Part shown: in pieces, positions 12,181-25,474 of the stretch
Numbering within the stretch: the stretch's first letter is position 1
How the letters are laid out: every line of letters begins with the position of its first letter
NCBI GenBank assembly: GCA_003439945.1
Contig: QVRM01002257.1
Location: forward strand, 62,001-126,000
Direction of reading: 5' to 3'
Origin: Dermanyssus gallinae
Lineage: Eukaryota > Arthropoda > Arachnida > Mesostigmata > Dermanyssidae
Length of the DNA: 64,000 bases
The notes under the pieces: generated by a model
The model's input: only the letters and a program-made list of their open reading frames with translations
What the model was told of the DNA's origin: nothing
Database searches by the model: none
Program-made: the position numbers and the translations under genes

Positions 12181-12328
12181 TATTGCCTTGCATTCGGGAG
12201 GCCTGGATTCGAGACCCAGACCGGCCACTCTTAAATTGGTTTGCATGGTTCCCAATTTAGACAAGGCAAATGCCGGAGTGGATTAAAAATCAGCCATGAC
12301 ATGAAAGAAACTGTACACGGACATAAGC
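12181..12328 (+). mobile_element. tRNA-related SINE, family 1 (5'-truncated copy A)
   Basis: Nearly the same as the copy at 12523-12715 from 'TTGCCTTGCATTCGGGAGG' onward. It has the B-box-like GGATTCGAGACCC, the body with 'TTGGTTTGCATGGTT', and the tail with 'GTACACGGACA'. Its head, where box A should be, is replaced by a (TA)n tract. Confidence 0.75.
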
Positions 12329-12522
12329 TATGATGAGATATCATGGATTTCCTTAACAGTGATTTGTGGTAACACGACCGCAAACTCTCAACGGTAGGGT
12401 TTATCAAGTATTCTCAAGAAGCTCAACAAAAAGCCTACATATCATCGTGTCTAATAACAAAAACGTTCGCGGATGATGCTGGGTCTATGTGTCAATGTGT
12501 CTATATTCTGCCGAAGTTCTAC

Positions 12523-12715
12523 CGAGCAAGATGGCTTAGTGGCAATGCCTTTGCCTTGCATTCGGGAGGACTGGGTTCGAGACCCAGACCGGCCGCTCTT
12601 GAATTGGTTTGCATGGTTTCCAATTTAAACAAGGTAAATGCTGGAGTGGATTCAAATTAGCCATGCCATGAAAAAACCGTACACGGACAATAGCCTTACA
12701 GAAAAAAAAAAAAAA
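12523..12715 (+). mobile_element. tRNA-related SINE, family 1 (copy B, most complete)
   Basis: It has a tRNA-like pol III promoter: box A TGGCTTAGTGG at 12532-12542 and box B GGTTCGAGACC at 12574-12584. A unique body and an A-rich tail of about 14 A follow. The same sequence recurs at 12181-12328 and, reversed, at 43394-43541. This box A, box B, body, poly(A) layout is that of a SINE. Confidence 0.85.
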
Positions 12716-13480
12716 GTTGGCATGTAAATCTCCATGCAACTTTTGAGACATTGAACTAGCAGGTGCAACGTCCGAAACGTTTTATAGGCATACTATTTTT
12801 TATAATAGCAAAAATAATCAATGCTGAAACAGATTTAAGACTTAGAAACTTGTGGTCATAAACATGTTATTAGCACGAATATTGCATAAGCATGCCCAAT
12901 CATGTGCTACAGTAGAGAACCTTGTATCTGGCATCCGGTAGTATAGATAATAGGAACGAACATAACCAGTCAAAGGTGCAAACTACAACAACGACAACAG
13001 CAACAACAACAGTAAGAACAACGTCACTGCAACAAGCAGCTACCAACAACAACAACAATAGTAACAACAACAGCGGCAGCAGCAGCAACAAGAGCGGTCC
13101 AGAGCTTAGTTGTTTTTGCCCCAAAAACAACTAAGCTCTGAACCAGCTTCTTTATAGTCTTATGCTTTCACATTGTGTAATTCTGTTTACTCAATATGAT
13201 TAGTTAATAATCTGGACATGCTAGCCGAGACTTAGCCGAAATGAGGGTGCGCCGCATGACGTGATAGAGGCGAAGCATTTCGACATTTCTTTGTGTAGAT
13301 GTGCATTTATTCTTGCACGTTTGCAGTGTGCTAGGAAATGACGATAACGGCTGCACATAGATGCACACTCCGAGATTTTTTTGCGCAATACCTCCCCCTC
13401 CCTTACCCGTACAAATGGAACAATGGTCGATCGTAACGCTTAAGGGACATATAAATTAGTGCTCCGTAGTAACAGTCGCG
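12716..13480 (-). other. Intron sequence with ACA/AAC repeats and a perfect hairpin
   Basis: CAA/AAC trinucleotide repeats occupy about 12985-13095; frames across them are artefacts. A perfect 18-bp hairpin lies at 13100-13140. There is no exon evidence. Confidence 0.6.
13100..13140. repeat. Perfect 18-bp inverted repeat with 5-base loop
   Basis: The left arm CAGAGCTTAGTTGTTTTT (13100-13117) is the exact reverse complement of 13123-13140, with loop GCCCC. It lies just after a CAA/CAG repeat in an intron. Confidence 0.9.
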
Positions 13481-14199
13481 GTAATAGTAGTAGTAGTAGT
13501 AGTAGTAGTGTGCATGTGTGTTTATGCACGGATGGCAAGTAAAGGACATATCTTCTATATCTAGGCTTATGTTTTAGGGGATCTGTTTTAGGCAGACGGT
13601 AGGGAAATTTCACGCGACGACGGGGGAGTCAGGCAGAACCGACAAGCAGCGTCGATCATGCATCTGCCATTCCCATGATCACAGACTGCCTACTGTGGGT
13701 GTCTTAGACGCCGCACGCGGACACGACCAGACGGTCCCCACACACGAGCAGGGTCACCATGCACTGTCCGGCGCGCAACTAGGCAGGGGCGGTCCGTTTT
13801 CTTGGCCGCCCGAGTTACCGCAATACTGCACACTGTGGGTATAGTGCGCTGAGAGAAATGGCGGCAGCGCTGATAAGCTTTGCGAGTTGCGTGCGTAATG
13901 CCGTCGGGTGTGAGGAAGACGAAAGCGAGAGATAAAGAGGAAGATGGGTTATGAGGGAGAGGGAGATGGCGTTGAGATGATGGTTAAGCGAATGCGGACG
14001 TTAGAGAACCCGCTTTCCCTTCCATACGACGGAGGCGGCGTAAGAAGGCAGGTTAGGCTCCCAGGCATATTTGAGGGCGTAGGACAGCGCTCAAGGAACG
14101 CCGCCGACTGGCTATCTGGCTGGCCGATTAGATGAGTTCACTGCGCACGCTGTGCTACGGACGACCGTCGGGGTCGTCGTTGTTGCTGTCTTTGTTTCT

Positions 14200-14231
<32 letters not shown>

Positions 14232-15400
14232 AGTTGTTGTTGTTGTCTTCGTTTCTATTATTTTTCTACGTTTTTGTTTTTGTTTGTTATAGCTGATCTA
14301 ATCCGACCACTTGATTTGTCGGACCGTTGGGGCGCCAGCAGGGTGACGAGATCAACAACAACGACTGCTATGTATATGATTCACGCGCGCATACGGCGAT
14401 CCAGCTACGGTCAGGCAAAATAACATGCAGATTGTGCCACTACTGCTACTGTCGTTTCTGCTACGCGCTACAGTAACAACAACACACTTATAACCCATCA
14501 TAGTACTATTATTACCATTATCAGCGTAGGAGAACCGGGCACCCCGCCCAATAGTAGCCAGCATGTGACGGGCATAGACTTTCGGCCATAGTGATTGTCC
14601 GAGCCACATGCAGGAAAAGAGTTGCTGCCCGGCGAGAAGAAATAAGTTTGGGGAGAAAAACGGGCATGTTCGTGTGGAACGTGGGATGAACTGATGGGGA
14701 CCATTGCAGAACCGAGCACAAAAGGCAGGAAAATAGACCAACGGAGAGCAAAATTGCGACAGACTAAGAAGGGGTCACGAGGAGAAGGTTGTTGCAACAA
14801 CCATCGAGAAAGAATGAGCGGAGCGGGATCGTTTGTTCAACAAACGAATGTGATAGATTTGCCTTGCCTCGAAGGTTGTTATGTCACACGGTTTGCTGTT
14901 GATAATTCTCTATAGTTTTGCTTTTTTGATTTTGTTTAATTTCAATCATCACTGATTCCGACTCTGCCTTGCTTTTATGCACCCCCTCGCGCAGAATATA
15001 CAGCATACGTTTATTTAACGACAAAATAGAAAACTCAAACTTTATTTAACGTTGGGCTGATATACTTTGTCACGTCCACTGGGGGACAATTGCTTACAGC
15101 ATAGGTTGTTGTTCTTAGTTATTCATATCCTTCCACAATGTGGTGGGCGCGTAAAGCCGAAATCTCACGTGTTCAAACAATTATACGTTGATACTCCTAT
15201 GTATATCCGTGTGCTGACGGCAAATTCTACCGAACGTGGGTAACACAGGTGCATAAGCGTACGTTGCATACGTTCAAAGTCGTATTTTTTTCTCAAAACC
15301 GTGTGTCTTCTCTTACAGTTAGCGGGCTATTACTCCTAACTGATAGAAAATGAGACAATTAGCAAGAGATTATTTTACTAGTACAGGCGCTTTTAGTAAC
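13480..15400 (-). other. Intron of the DIP-like gene, GC-richer with GTT/GTA repeats
   Basis: It contains (GTA)n near 13485-13510 and (GTT)n near 14198-14250. The open frames at 13944-14135 and 14352-14915 overlap on both strands and match no family I know. No exon with good splice sites was found. Confidence 0.5.
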
Positions 15401-15423
15401 CGGTCGGCAGACCGCTAACTCAC

Positions 15424-15539
15424 CGTAAACGCGCATAGCTGCTTCCCGGCTTCCAAAGGGATTCTCCGCCCGGCAGCGGTACTGTCCGTAATCCTGATTG
15501 GTGAAGTTTTGGATGACCAGTTCATATCGATGCGTGTAC
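15424..15539 (-). CDS. DIP/lachesin-like protein, Ig3 second half
   Basis: It encodes the E, F and G strands of the third Ig domain: 'RYELVIQNFTNQDYGQYRC' carries the D-x-G-x-Y-x-C motif with the second domain cysteine, and 'AENPFGSREAAMRVY' is the closing strand. The acceptor is 'cgtgttctcacag' and the donor gtgagt. Phase 2 in and phase 1 out agree with both neighbours. There is a potential N-glycosylation site, NFT. Confidence 0.88.
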
Positions 15540-15883
15540 CTGTGAGAACACGCGAATCGTTGAAGTACGTTGACGAAGTCTGTCTAGCCAATTACTAAAG
15601 GCTGTACACTGCTAAGCGATTTTAAATCTACTTACAATCGAGTTTTGCCTTCTTGGAGGGAAATAAAGCAAACAGTACAGTGAGTACACAGGGGATATGC
15701 GATACACATCTTGACTGATATACGACTGAAATGTCGGTTGCACACTATAGTAATGTTCCCCCTGAACTGTCGCTGCTATTCTCTATGTTGCTGGTCAAAT
15801 TAGTCTCTGTTACCTACCCTCGTTTATGCAATTAACTGTTATATCTTTGGTTGACTGTAGCGAAACAGGACAAATATAATTAC

Positions 15884-16064
15884 CAATGCGAAGAGAATGT
15901 TGTCGTGTATTTGCCGCTGTTCTGCGTTGAGTTGAGCCGCACGCCGGAAGCTCCAAACCAGACGACGTCGGGTCGCGGCGACGCCTCCACGAAGCATTCG
16001 AGGCGGGCCGAGTTCCCACGCATCACGCCGATGTCGGTTCGGTTCACTGCTACTCGTGGCCCAA
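15884..16064 (-). CDS. DIP/lachesin-like protein, Ig3 first half
   Basis: It encodes the start of the third Ig domain. The junction reads VNF-GPRVAVNRTDIGVM, then 'ARLECFVEASPRPDVVW', which holds the B-strand cysteine, the ASPRP turn typical of I-set/IgLON third domains and the C-strand tryptophan. The acceptor is 'gtccaataacag' and the donor gtaatt. It joins the previous exon (ends 25485) in phase 1 and the next in phase 2. Sequons NRT and NST are present. Confidence 0.88.
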
Positions 16065-16156
16065 CTGTTATTGGACATCACAGAATAGAGATGTATGCAT
16101 ACGGGGTCCTCAACGCATCACTGTGTGTGTGGATACTAATCCTCGGATTGCTCATT

Positions 16157-16205
16157 CATATATATATATATATATATATTTATTTATATAATCCTTGGAT
16201 TGCTC

Positions 16206-16271
<66 letters not shown>
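16157..16271. repeat. Two (TA)n tracts with a shared flank
   Basis: (TA)n at about 16157-16180 and 16208-16271, both preceded by the same short flank with TTGCTCATT. This suggests a small local duplication. Confidence 0.9.
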
Positions 16272-16276
<5 letters not shown>

Positions 16277-16557
16277 CATACATACATATACAGTGGTATA
16301 CACTTCTGAACAAAAAAATGCATTTTCCATTACATTCGACCATAGTCATATTTTGTACCCACAATAGTCGCTACATAATAAAACTTACCAGACAATTCGA
16401 AAGAAAATGTAATCGGCCTTGAAACACGACTAAACTGTTGCGTTAGAAATTGTATTTTTAGGGGTCTCGCATAGAGCCTAACATTCGTGCTATGCAGCCT
16501 TTGCCTCATAGTGCGGACGTCAACAAGCACACGGAGAGCATTACGGAGCTCTTGGCT

Positions 16558-16569
<12 letters not shown>

Positions 16570-16604
<35 letters not shown>
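16570..16604. repeat. (TA)n microsatellite
   Basis: A pure TA tract followed by a GA-rich stretch (to about 16730). Confidence 0.95.
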
Positions 16605-16607
<3 letters not shown>

Positions 16608-16759
16608 AGAGAGGGGGGAATCGATTCGCTACAGCGGCGACAGGGGCAGCAGCATTGAAGAGCAGTTACTTCAGGGAGATACAGACGTGAGAACATAAGA
16701 GAGAGAGAGAGATAGAGAGAACAAGAGAAGGTAAGCCTGCCCTCAGAGATCGAGCCCGG

Positions 16760-16840
16760 TGCTGTCGTGCATTTAAGTGCGCCTTGCGGCCGGAGGTGAC
16801 TCATAGGTGCACGGGTTCGATCCCCACCACTGCACATTTG
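16760..16840 (+). other. Possible tRNA-like box B (SINE or tRNA pseudogene)
   Basis: GGGTTCGATCCCC at about 16810 matches a tRNA T-arm/box B, but no complete cloverleaf or acceptor stem could be drawn. It is probably a decayed SINE head. Confidence 0.25.
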
Positions 16841-18111
16841 TATCTTTAGGGTCCGTCCTACGAATCAATGCGAAAACAAATCCGTGAGTGTTAAATGTTG
16901 GCCGAGACTTAGCCCGAAACAAAAAGTTTTAGGTTGTCTTTAGAAAGAGCCAAAAGCTGTCCAACTGGTGGGACGCGTGGGAAGGGCCGACGGAGCGCCG
17001 ACCCCTAGGAGTCGGTCGGTAATCGAACACAGTGTGCACTCGGCGCTGCTTCGCCTGCAGCTACTTTTGTTTTAAACTATTCGAAGCTAGATGCCTCAAT
17101 ATGGTGTCGCTGCCCACCACGTCTTCAACGCCGTCGTCGTAATTCCGATGAGCGACTTTTGATCGTTGTCTGACTTACATCTTGGTCGAACATTCGCCGA
17201 ACAAGATCCGCCCTTTTCGCCGCAAGGATAGCACGACGGGCCATTGGTAAAATCTGTAGTGGTTAGTGTCCGTAGTAGTGCTCCTGGCAGGCGGGCTGAC
17301 CATATATGTAGAACGGCGGGTTGATATAGAACGGCAGGTAGAAATGTACGGCCGTTTGTTTCGTGTTGTTCGTTTTGGTGTTTTTCTTGTGAGGAAATGG
17401 GCTACTGGCCACAAGACAACTGATAATGGTGCTGGCGGTTGCTTGTTAGCTGGGCGAGCGTGCCCAGTCTCCGCCACGACGCATGTCGAGACGAGAGAGA
17501 GATTCGTGCGGTATCGCCTAGCTTGTTGTATGCTGCAATCCGACTCTCGGTACATTTTTTTACTGGCTCTTCGGAACGCCTCGCTCTGCTGCGAGCCTGT
17601 TACGGAGGCAAATCAACTTCACGGACAGCGCGGTGGATACAGGACACCGGCCACCGACTGCGTCTCGACTGATCGGCGCAATTGCCGTAAATAGTCGCCC
17701 CTTTATCTTTTCTGTTCTTATTTTCTTGTTTGCACTGGCAAGATCGCAAACATGTGGCGATTCCTGCCGTGGTCGGTCCCATCTACCGCTTTCGTTGTGA
17801 ATGGTCCGTAGTGAGTCGCGCGTATCTCGGCAAATCTGTAGAATGAGCGGATCACACCTAGAGGGCGTAGGGCCTCTCAGGTTGCCCTGACCACCCACAC
17901 TTTTGTTCGCGTCAAAGACTAGCGGTTTTAAATCATATTGTAATAACGAGTATTTTTCCCACCTAAGTACCGCCTTAGCGCAGCATCTCAAAGAGAAGAT
18001 ACATATTTGAACACCAACTATCATAAGTACATTCATGTATTATACAGGTATGCTAAAACAACTTGTCGTTTTCATTAGTTTCATTGCATGTGAACTAAAG
18101 TTAAATAAATG

Positions 18112-18113
<2 letters not shown>

Positions 18114-18161
<48 letters not shown>
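18114..18161. repeat. (TA)n microsatellite
   Basis: About 24 TA units within the intron. Confidence 0.95.
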
Positions 18162-18165
<4 letters not shown>

Positions 18166-18504
18166 AGTTGGCGTTATGAAAACGCTCTCCACCAGCTTTA
18201 ATCTTACAAAGTTCTGCTCACAGGTGCTTTAATCTTACAAAGTTGAGGTTCGCAAGCACAACTACAAAAGCGCAGTCAAGCCTCTCAACTGTTTTTGCAG
18301 TCAACCGCTCTTCTTTCACACCTGATAATAATAATAGTGATAACTAGAAAAATAATAATAATAATAGCCGACACGATGGCCATTTATCTAAAGTATCACC
18401 CTAATAAATGGCGACCATATAACTAAACACATTTTAAAGAAGGTTGTATTTAGTTATATTCTATCATTCATCGCTTACGGGCTTGAAATCGGCATTAGAC
18501 ACAA

Positions 18505-18632
18505 TTCAATGCATCGCGGGCCTGACGTTGAGGTATCGAGGGTTTCCTCTATAGTCCTTGTGACAGTATGGCCGCTTACCCCGGTGGATGACAACCATGA
18601 CTAGCACACTAAACCCCTAGACCACGCCGCAA
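18505..18632 (-). mobile_element. tRNA-related SINE, family 2 (internally deleted copy)
   Basis: Read on the minus strand it starts GCGGCGTGGTCTAGGGGTTT, a box-A-like tRNA head, and ends in the block 'ATACTGTCACAAGGACTATA' that recurs, diverged, in the copy at 45908-46124. The central part with box B is missing here. Confidence 0.5.
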
Positions 18633-21001
18633 CTGAGAAAGTGCCATAGTCATAAGTCTTATGTCAAACGAGTTAACCAATCTCTGCTATGTGCAAGCTG
18701 AATGGATGCATCTATGGCCATTGCTTCGGGATGCGCTGCCTCTGCTTTCCACCGGTGACAGTTGCGAGAAATAATGAAAGAAACCGACAGAAACACGCAA
18801 TTTTTTGCATGTGCTGGTGTGTTCCTGTACAATGTACATGCGATGCAATCGGCCAACCAAATGAAGTCGAAGCATCTCGGCCGAGGTCCAACTGACGATG
18901 GCAGTGGGGGATACGAGCCTCGCAGATATATAAGTACGTATCTTTAATGAACAGTGTGTTCTGGAATGTGTGTGAACCGACGTGTTTCGGAGCCTAATTT
19001 TGGGACTGAATATATGCGTATCTGTGCCCGCGTATATATATATATATATATATATATACGTCATGTAGCCTCGTAGTGTTAGCTCTTGTGTCGCCCATCA
19101 ACACTGGGGCTTCGTGCTCTAACTGCGTGCCGATAAAGCATTCAGCTTCGTTTCTTCTCGCTTCCCCTAGTTGTCTCTCGCATTCACTCCCCTGCGGTGG
19201 ATTTTTCTCCGCTATTACCGACGACAGCAACGATCTGTCTTCATCGTCAAAGTCTTATTATTAGAGGCCAAAATACGCCGGAGCGGCAGCGGGAACGAGC
19301 CCGCCATAGCTAGCGGAAGAGCTCCATGGAAAGATCACGCCATGTGCCACGCACATTCAAGACAACATGCGCTGCGTCTAAAGTCTGTGCTACTTGAGTC
19401 CGACTCGAGTAGCTAGCCACACTCGGTAATAGCGGAGTTCTACCTTCTAAAACGAAGCAACCGACCGAGTTGAGTTCGACATAACCGATGTGAGTCCGAT
19501 CAGAAGCCGCATCCTCTACCATCGCGAGTCGGCGGTTCAAAGTCTCTCAAGAGTAACTGAGGATACCGCCGTGCAGAGGCCCGCATATTGAAAGAAAACT
19601 ACAGAAGAAGAATAGACAAGCATCAGAGTAATCGAAATCGTGGCTGGCTCAATGTACTTCACGTCAAAAGACTGAGCAAAGTGTTATGCGTCAGAAGTGC
19701 AGGTAAAGTATATATATAAGGTATATAAAATAGTTAGCTTGCGAAATGCCCCATAGCCCGAACAACAACAGCAACAACAACAACAACAACAACGACATAT
19801 TTAGTCATGTATACAGCAATATCAGAAGTGACAATAACGACGATATACATAGATAAAACTGGTTTTGGTCAATAAATTGGATACACTGTTCTTAGCAAAC
19901 AACAACTTGTGATAAAGATTCTTTTTTGAACCTGTGGCCATGTCTGTAACAGATTTTCTCTACCACTAGCAGTACGTAGCTGTCAATACGGATCAGGTAC
20001 ACTGGGGCTGCGGTGAGGCTCTAGGGAAACAATAAAACGCCTTGCAAGCTGGTCGCGAACAAGTCCAGAAATAGCGTAAGCGTGTGGCCAACGTAAGGCC
20101 CTCCTTCGGCTTCGAGACAGCCCTCACCCTCGGATTGGGCCCTAGGGCCTTCGACATTCGGCCCCGGGGTGAGGCCCGCCCTTGACTGGCCGCGTCCTAT
20201 GCAACTCTGCGAGTGTTCTCTTCTCCGAAAAAGAAAGGACTCAGTCTCGGGGGAGAGGGCCGGCTTCTCCATCGCATAATTATCTTCCTAATCTCAAATG
20301 CTCACCCAATAGGGTAAACATCATTATTATAGATGTGCATCTAAGCGTTAATAGACATAGAAAAATCGAAAAGTACTGGAAATGATCTTTCGAAGTAAGC
20401 AATGTGTCAAGGCTAGCTGTGGTGCCTTCTATGTTGTTAACGTCGCTGGCCTTCTCTTTTGTACTCTATCATGCCGACAATATTTAGATACACAGCAATT
20501 TTATAGCTTTCATTTTCCAGAAAGGTATTGTTTGTAAAATGTACATTATTTTCAAATTAAAGCGTATGCCAATTTTTCCCCGGATGCTTTCCTCGGAGAC
20601 ATTTAGGGAACTGAGACAACGTGTACGATGGCTACATACGCGCACAGGTTGGAAAATAAAGTATAAACGTATGATAATAGCTCTAATGACTAGCTAATTT
20701 AACCTTTTATGGTATATAATAGATAGGACTACGCGTCCTAAACATGGTGCGTCGGCATCCGGAAATGTCCAAGCTCTCATTTTTTTTATTCAACATGGTT
20801 TATTTATGGAACTACATATTCCATGCTGCACTTTACATTGACTTGTTTATCGACAAAAAGTCGCGAGCATAAAATAACAAAGAGACATATACGTCCATAG
20901 TACAGAATAAAACAGCAGATGCAACAGCAGTGCAGCATGCACATTGCGGAAATAAGGCAGAAACGCATGGTATGCTTCATATCATAGGTCAATATGACAT
21001 C

Positions 21002-21548
21002 TCATTTTGCAATCCAAGTCGGGTAACCAAAAAAGAGGGCTCGGAAGGAGCTGCACTCATCGTAGCACCATGACAACACACAAGGTCGCATCACAAGGAC
21101 AGTACTCACGAGTGAGTACTCAATGCGCAGCATAGATTCAAAGAGGCATTTTTCTAAGTTCGCACATAAAGCGGTATTTGGAGATAAAGTTTCGAATCTG
21201 TTTTGGTAAAGATCTACTAGGAATGGGTGCGAGGGGAATGAGGTGTCGGAGGAGACAGTTAAACGCGAAATTTTAAACGCAAAGAAAGCGACTCTCAACG
21301 TGTAAAATGTATCCATCGGGAAGAGGTTATGTGAGATACAAATGACTTCCTCCTATAAGTGCTGAATCTAGGTCAGTACCAACGCTCCCAAGATGCATAC
21401 CAATAATAATCATCGTGTCATAGGCAAAGGCAATGGCCTTATCGAAATTTCTGCGTATGTTTCTAGCAGAACAAAATTTAGGAGGATTGGAATCATAAAC
21501 GGTCCGGGAACGGACCCCCGCAGTGTGCCGACGTCGGCCTTTCGCCAT
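21002..21548 (-). mobile_element. Possible degenerate LINE reverse-transcriptase remnant
   Basis: On the minus strand one frame reads 'GSVPGPFMIPILLN', like the RT motif QGSxLGPLLF-x-I-x-L-N. A second frame, about 45 bases further, reads 'AIAFAYDTMIIIG', like the FADDT catalytic box with its first aspartate changed to tyrosine. The motif order is right, but similarity is low and a frameshift is needed. Confidence 0.35.
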
Positions 21549-24500
21549 AAAGGTTCAATGCGACCCACCTTAACCGCCTGTTCCAGACCTGAGGACTGAG
21601 ATCGAAATCAATCTACTGTACCTTTTGAGTGGGGCTACGCTTAGAAAAATTCAATGACTTTTGGGTGTGCCGGCCGCTGGTTACTATCAATGGAGCAATG
21701 GCAGCTACGTTGTTAGGACATAGAGAAAGAGGCGCGAGGCGCTTTCTGGCTTAAAAATGTGTTATAAAGTAAGACCGTTCTTCTTAGTTCTCGAGACTCG
21801 TCACAGACTGTGAGACTTGGGTTCATTTTTATGACTCTCTGGCTTAAGTCTCAAAAATCGCAGTTGTCAGACCTTGTAGCGCCTCCACCCAAAAAAGAAG
21901 GGCCACATAAACACCATTATCATTGCGTACTACACAATGCTCTAGTGTACTGGCCAACAGTTGGAGTAAATTGCAACTGAAATGTGTTTTAAGACTATAG
22001 ATTTCAGAGATCTGACACCATTTAACCAAGGTCGTTTCACCATGAGAGAACAGACGTTACTGGAACAAACAACGATAATTTCCCGTTACAGGATTTATGC
22101 ATTAGTAAAAATAATATTCGATAAAGCGGACAGCGGTTTAACGGATGCAGGACACGGCTGCTGTCAGCCATCTCTTGTTCTGTTTGTTTCTTGACCGACT
22201 GTACCGGCGTGTGTTTGCCAGATTGTGCAATGATTTCGCCATAGCAGTCATGATCACATTGTGGTCAAACCAGTTATAGGTATGTTTACTCCCAAATAGC
22301 AGTGTTTTTAGCGGGTTGAAACGTCATATCTTGCACTTGTTGCGTCAAGACCGAATAATAATAATAATAATAAGTTTTCAGAGGAAATGCCGCGTCGATA
22401 TTAGGTGCGATGGGCTGACAACAGATAGATGGTAACCATGAAATAACGAGGATACACATTCACACCTCACAATTGTATTGTCCTAACACATATTAATGAA
22501 AATAATAATAATAATAATAATAATAATATATTTTAATAACTATTAACAAATAAATTTGCCGGCGGGCTATGTCGGTCCAATATAATAATAATAATAATAA
22601 TAAGTTATGCCAGCAGTAAGTTGTCGAGTGCTTTATCTACCATAATCTCTTGACCTCGCCATTTTGCTTCTCTCTGTCGCTCGCCTTTCCTTTGAAGAAA
22701 CAATCTAACAAGAGCAAACACGGGGGTCACTTTAGCCAGCTGAGCCACAGGCCGAAACGCCATCGGTACATAGTTAAATAGCTTGGCGTGGAGTAAGTGA
22801 GAGCGGCGTGAGAGGAAGCGGCTGCCACGCGCACACCGATGAACGACCCCTTTTCGTTTGATTCTAGTTCTCCACCTGGATCGCCATACTGGGGCACTGC
22901 TACCGTTGCTGATACTGCTAGTTCTGATGCTAAAGCTGCTGCTGCTTGTTTACCACACACAGCGCAAAGCTTTGCAAACCTTCATCCGTTTGCTCTCTCG
23001 ATATCCCCGATATCTTCTCGTACTTCCTCCATCCCACGTCCTCGGTCCTGCCTCGGTCTTTCCTTCTCACTCATTGTCTTTCTGTTGTTGTTGTTGTTGT
23101 TGTTGTTGTCGTTGTTGTCGTTTTAACAGCATAAGTCAGAGCACGTCCTGGGCCCGACTGGGCCTCTAAACTCTGGATCGTGACGACAGCCAACGAGAAA
23201 GACGTTTGACGGCACGTTCTATAGACGTAAACCGACCGGCGGATCGACCGAACGAACGACCGACCAACCTCGTGTGTGATGGAGCCAGTCAAGCCCGTGG
23301 ATAGGGAGAACAGAGCTTTCCTTTGGTTTTCTCCCTGAATTGGCGGACGGCGGTCGGGCTGGCTGGACAAAGCAGAAAGACGACGCTGACGACACCCACG
23401 ACCACAACGATACTGTGACGACACTGTCTGTTTGACTATTCACTCGAGCGGCATTACAAGTAGCTGTAGCATCAACAACAGCAGTCGAAGCAGAAAGCAG
23501 ACTGCCCTTACGCACAGCAGCTTTAGCAAACCCACTCGTGTACTTCGTCCACTATAACAACGGAAGCTACACTTCTATTAACGATCCGTACTACGATGAG
23601 TAGTCAGAGTAGAAGTAGGCGTAATAGTAGCAGTTGTAGTAGTAGTAGTAGTGGTAGGGTTGAGACTCACTAATGGTCGACGCACCATGTGACAAACGAG
23701 AACCGATGGAACCGATTGAACTGAGAATCAAGAGCGATTGGCTGAAAACAGAAGTCTCGTAAGGTGGTGGGTTAGTCTGTTGACTCCCGGACCAGGCTTT
23801 GTCGGCGGCTACAAGGAGGTCTTTTATTGGGTAACAGGGGGGGTGACGCGGAAACAGACGACAAGAACCAAAGACGTTTTCGTCCGCGAAAGGCTGGCGG
23901 TGCAGGCAGAGAAACAGCGGAAGCGGGCGATAGAGGGGGTCAAAGACAGACAACGAGAGAGACAGATATATATATATATATATATATATACAGAGTAAGC
24001 GAGAGAGAGAGAGGGAGAGAGAGAGGAACTTAAGGCGTCTTGCGTCTCAGCTGCTCTAACGGACCGCATACACCGCCCCTACATCTGCGCTAGCTCTTCA
24101 TCGAGCCACAGATCAAATCGGTGAACGGCGGGCGGCGGGGTAGCCGACGTCAACGTTACGCATATGCAATGAAACAAAGCGCAGCCGAAAACAAAAAAGA
24201 GCACGTAGTGACCAGTAAGCAAAAATTCGTCCGTAAGGGAAACACTTGCGAGTCAAGAGAAGTGAGGCGAATTTATCGTACATGTACGTAGATGTATGCC
24301 CACATGTATCGATGTGTGACGCATATATATGTGTGTGTTCACATGTATAAATGTACATTCGTGTGAGTGTATCTGTGGTGCGTATGTGCACCGATAAGGG
24401 TAGCGATCGACCTCGAAGATATGATGACTACGCTCGCTATCGGTGTAGGCTTGGCCTGAATGCGAGTCTGACGCGGGCGACGCCAACTAACCAACTCTCC

Positions 24501-25431
24501 TACGGTTTCGTAGCTATTTGTAACTACAACTGGCTGCGGTGTGAGTAGAGGGAGTCCACATCTGACGCGTACAGAAAACACAGCAGCAAACAGAGAGAGA
24601 GAGTCCTGCTGCTGCTGCTGCTGTGTTGTGGATTTTGGAAGGCATAGTGGCCGCCAGCTGCTAGACGACTATTTAGCGCCGCGCGACAACGGACACAACG
24701 GCGGCTCCAGCGACGGAAACGACGCCGCTACGACCCAGGCAGCGAGCGCGTGACGGAAGGACCGCTGAATCAGCTGGCCAACAGGCCCTCGTTCTTTCGC
24801 CCTTTGCCCTCGTCGTGCCAAGGAGAGGCCCCAGGACGGCGGACAAAAACCGGGGGGGGGGGGGGGAATAGGGAATTGGCTAGATGCTTAGGCTATTTGA
24901 AGTGGAAAAGTTGGCTCGTCTGCATCGACGAGCAAATAGAGAGCGCCCTGGCTTAGCTCAAAACCACCGAAGCTGCATTGCCTCAAGCTCGGGCTGGGCT
25001 AGGGCTCGAGGCGGATGGACTGGGCAGCTGCATACGGGCGGAACACTGAGAATCCAGTTGGGAGGGAACGAATGGACACACGTACATCAAGAAGCCGATA
25101 AGCAGACTGAGAGAGAAAGGAAAGAGCGAAAAAGTGAGAGAAGAGAAGATGCAAGAACAAGAGGAAAGATGATAAATATATAGTATGCGTAGAAAAGAAA
25201 GCTAAACTTTGACCGTGATGAGATTGCATAGTTGATTATCGGATTTCTTTATTTACCTAGTTTGGCGGACTGGCTGGCTGACTGATCTCAGTTGATATGG
25301 GCACAATTGACTCGCCACGTTCGGAACGTGTGATGCACATCTACAATGGCAAGTTCTTGTGCTGCGCCCAAAATCGGTCGCGTTTTTTTATGCGCACGTA
25401 ATAGGAGAAATACATTACATTCTCAGCAGAA

Positions 25432-25439
<8 letters not shown>

Positions 25440-25472
<33 letters not shown>
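25440..25472. repeat. (TA)n microsatellite next to a 5' splice site
   Basis: About 16 TA units. On the gene strand it begins exactly 12 bases into the intron after the exon ending at 25485. Confidence 0.95.

Positions 25473-25474
<2 letters not shown>

Larger units (their letters stand above)
16840..25400 (-). other. Large intron between Ig2 and Ig3 exons
   Basis: It is mostly unrecognised sequence. Described separately are a (TA)n tract (18114-18161), a SINE family 2 copy (18505-18632) and an RT remnant (21.0-21.55 kb). It also holds AAT repeats near 18325, 22499-22530 and 22580-22602, GTT repeats near 23080-23120, a TA tract near 23967-23990 and poly-G near 24852-24866. GC-richer blocks lie at 17.1-17.9, 20.0-20.3 and 22.7-25.2 kb. 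Their frames overlap on both strands and show no family motif. Confidence 0.5.

Noticed and set aside
15810..16309. Frames over the Ig3 exon on both strands
   Set aside because: They are in the wrong frame or strand; the true frame has ECFVEASPRPDVVW and fits splice phases.
16760..16840. Functional tRNA gene
   Set aside because: Box B present but no acceptor stem, D-arm or anticodon arm can be drawn.
22839..23126. Plus-strand frame starting MNDPFSFDSSSPPGSP
   Set aside because: Looks protein-like at first but runs into a GTT repeat; no splice signals, homology or support, and overlapping frames exist.
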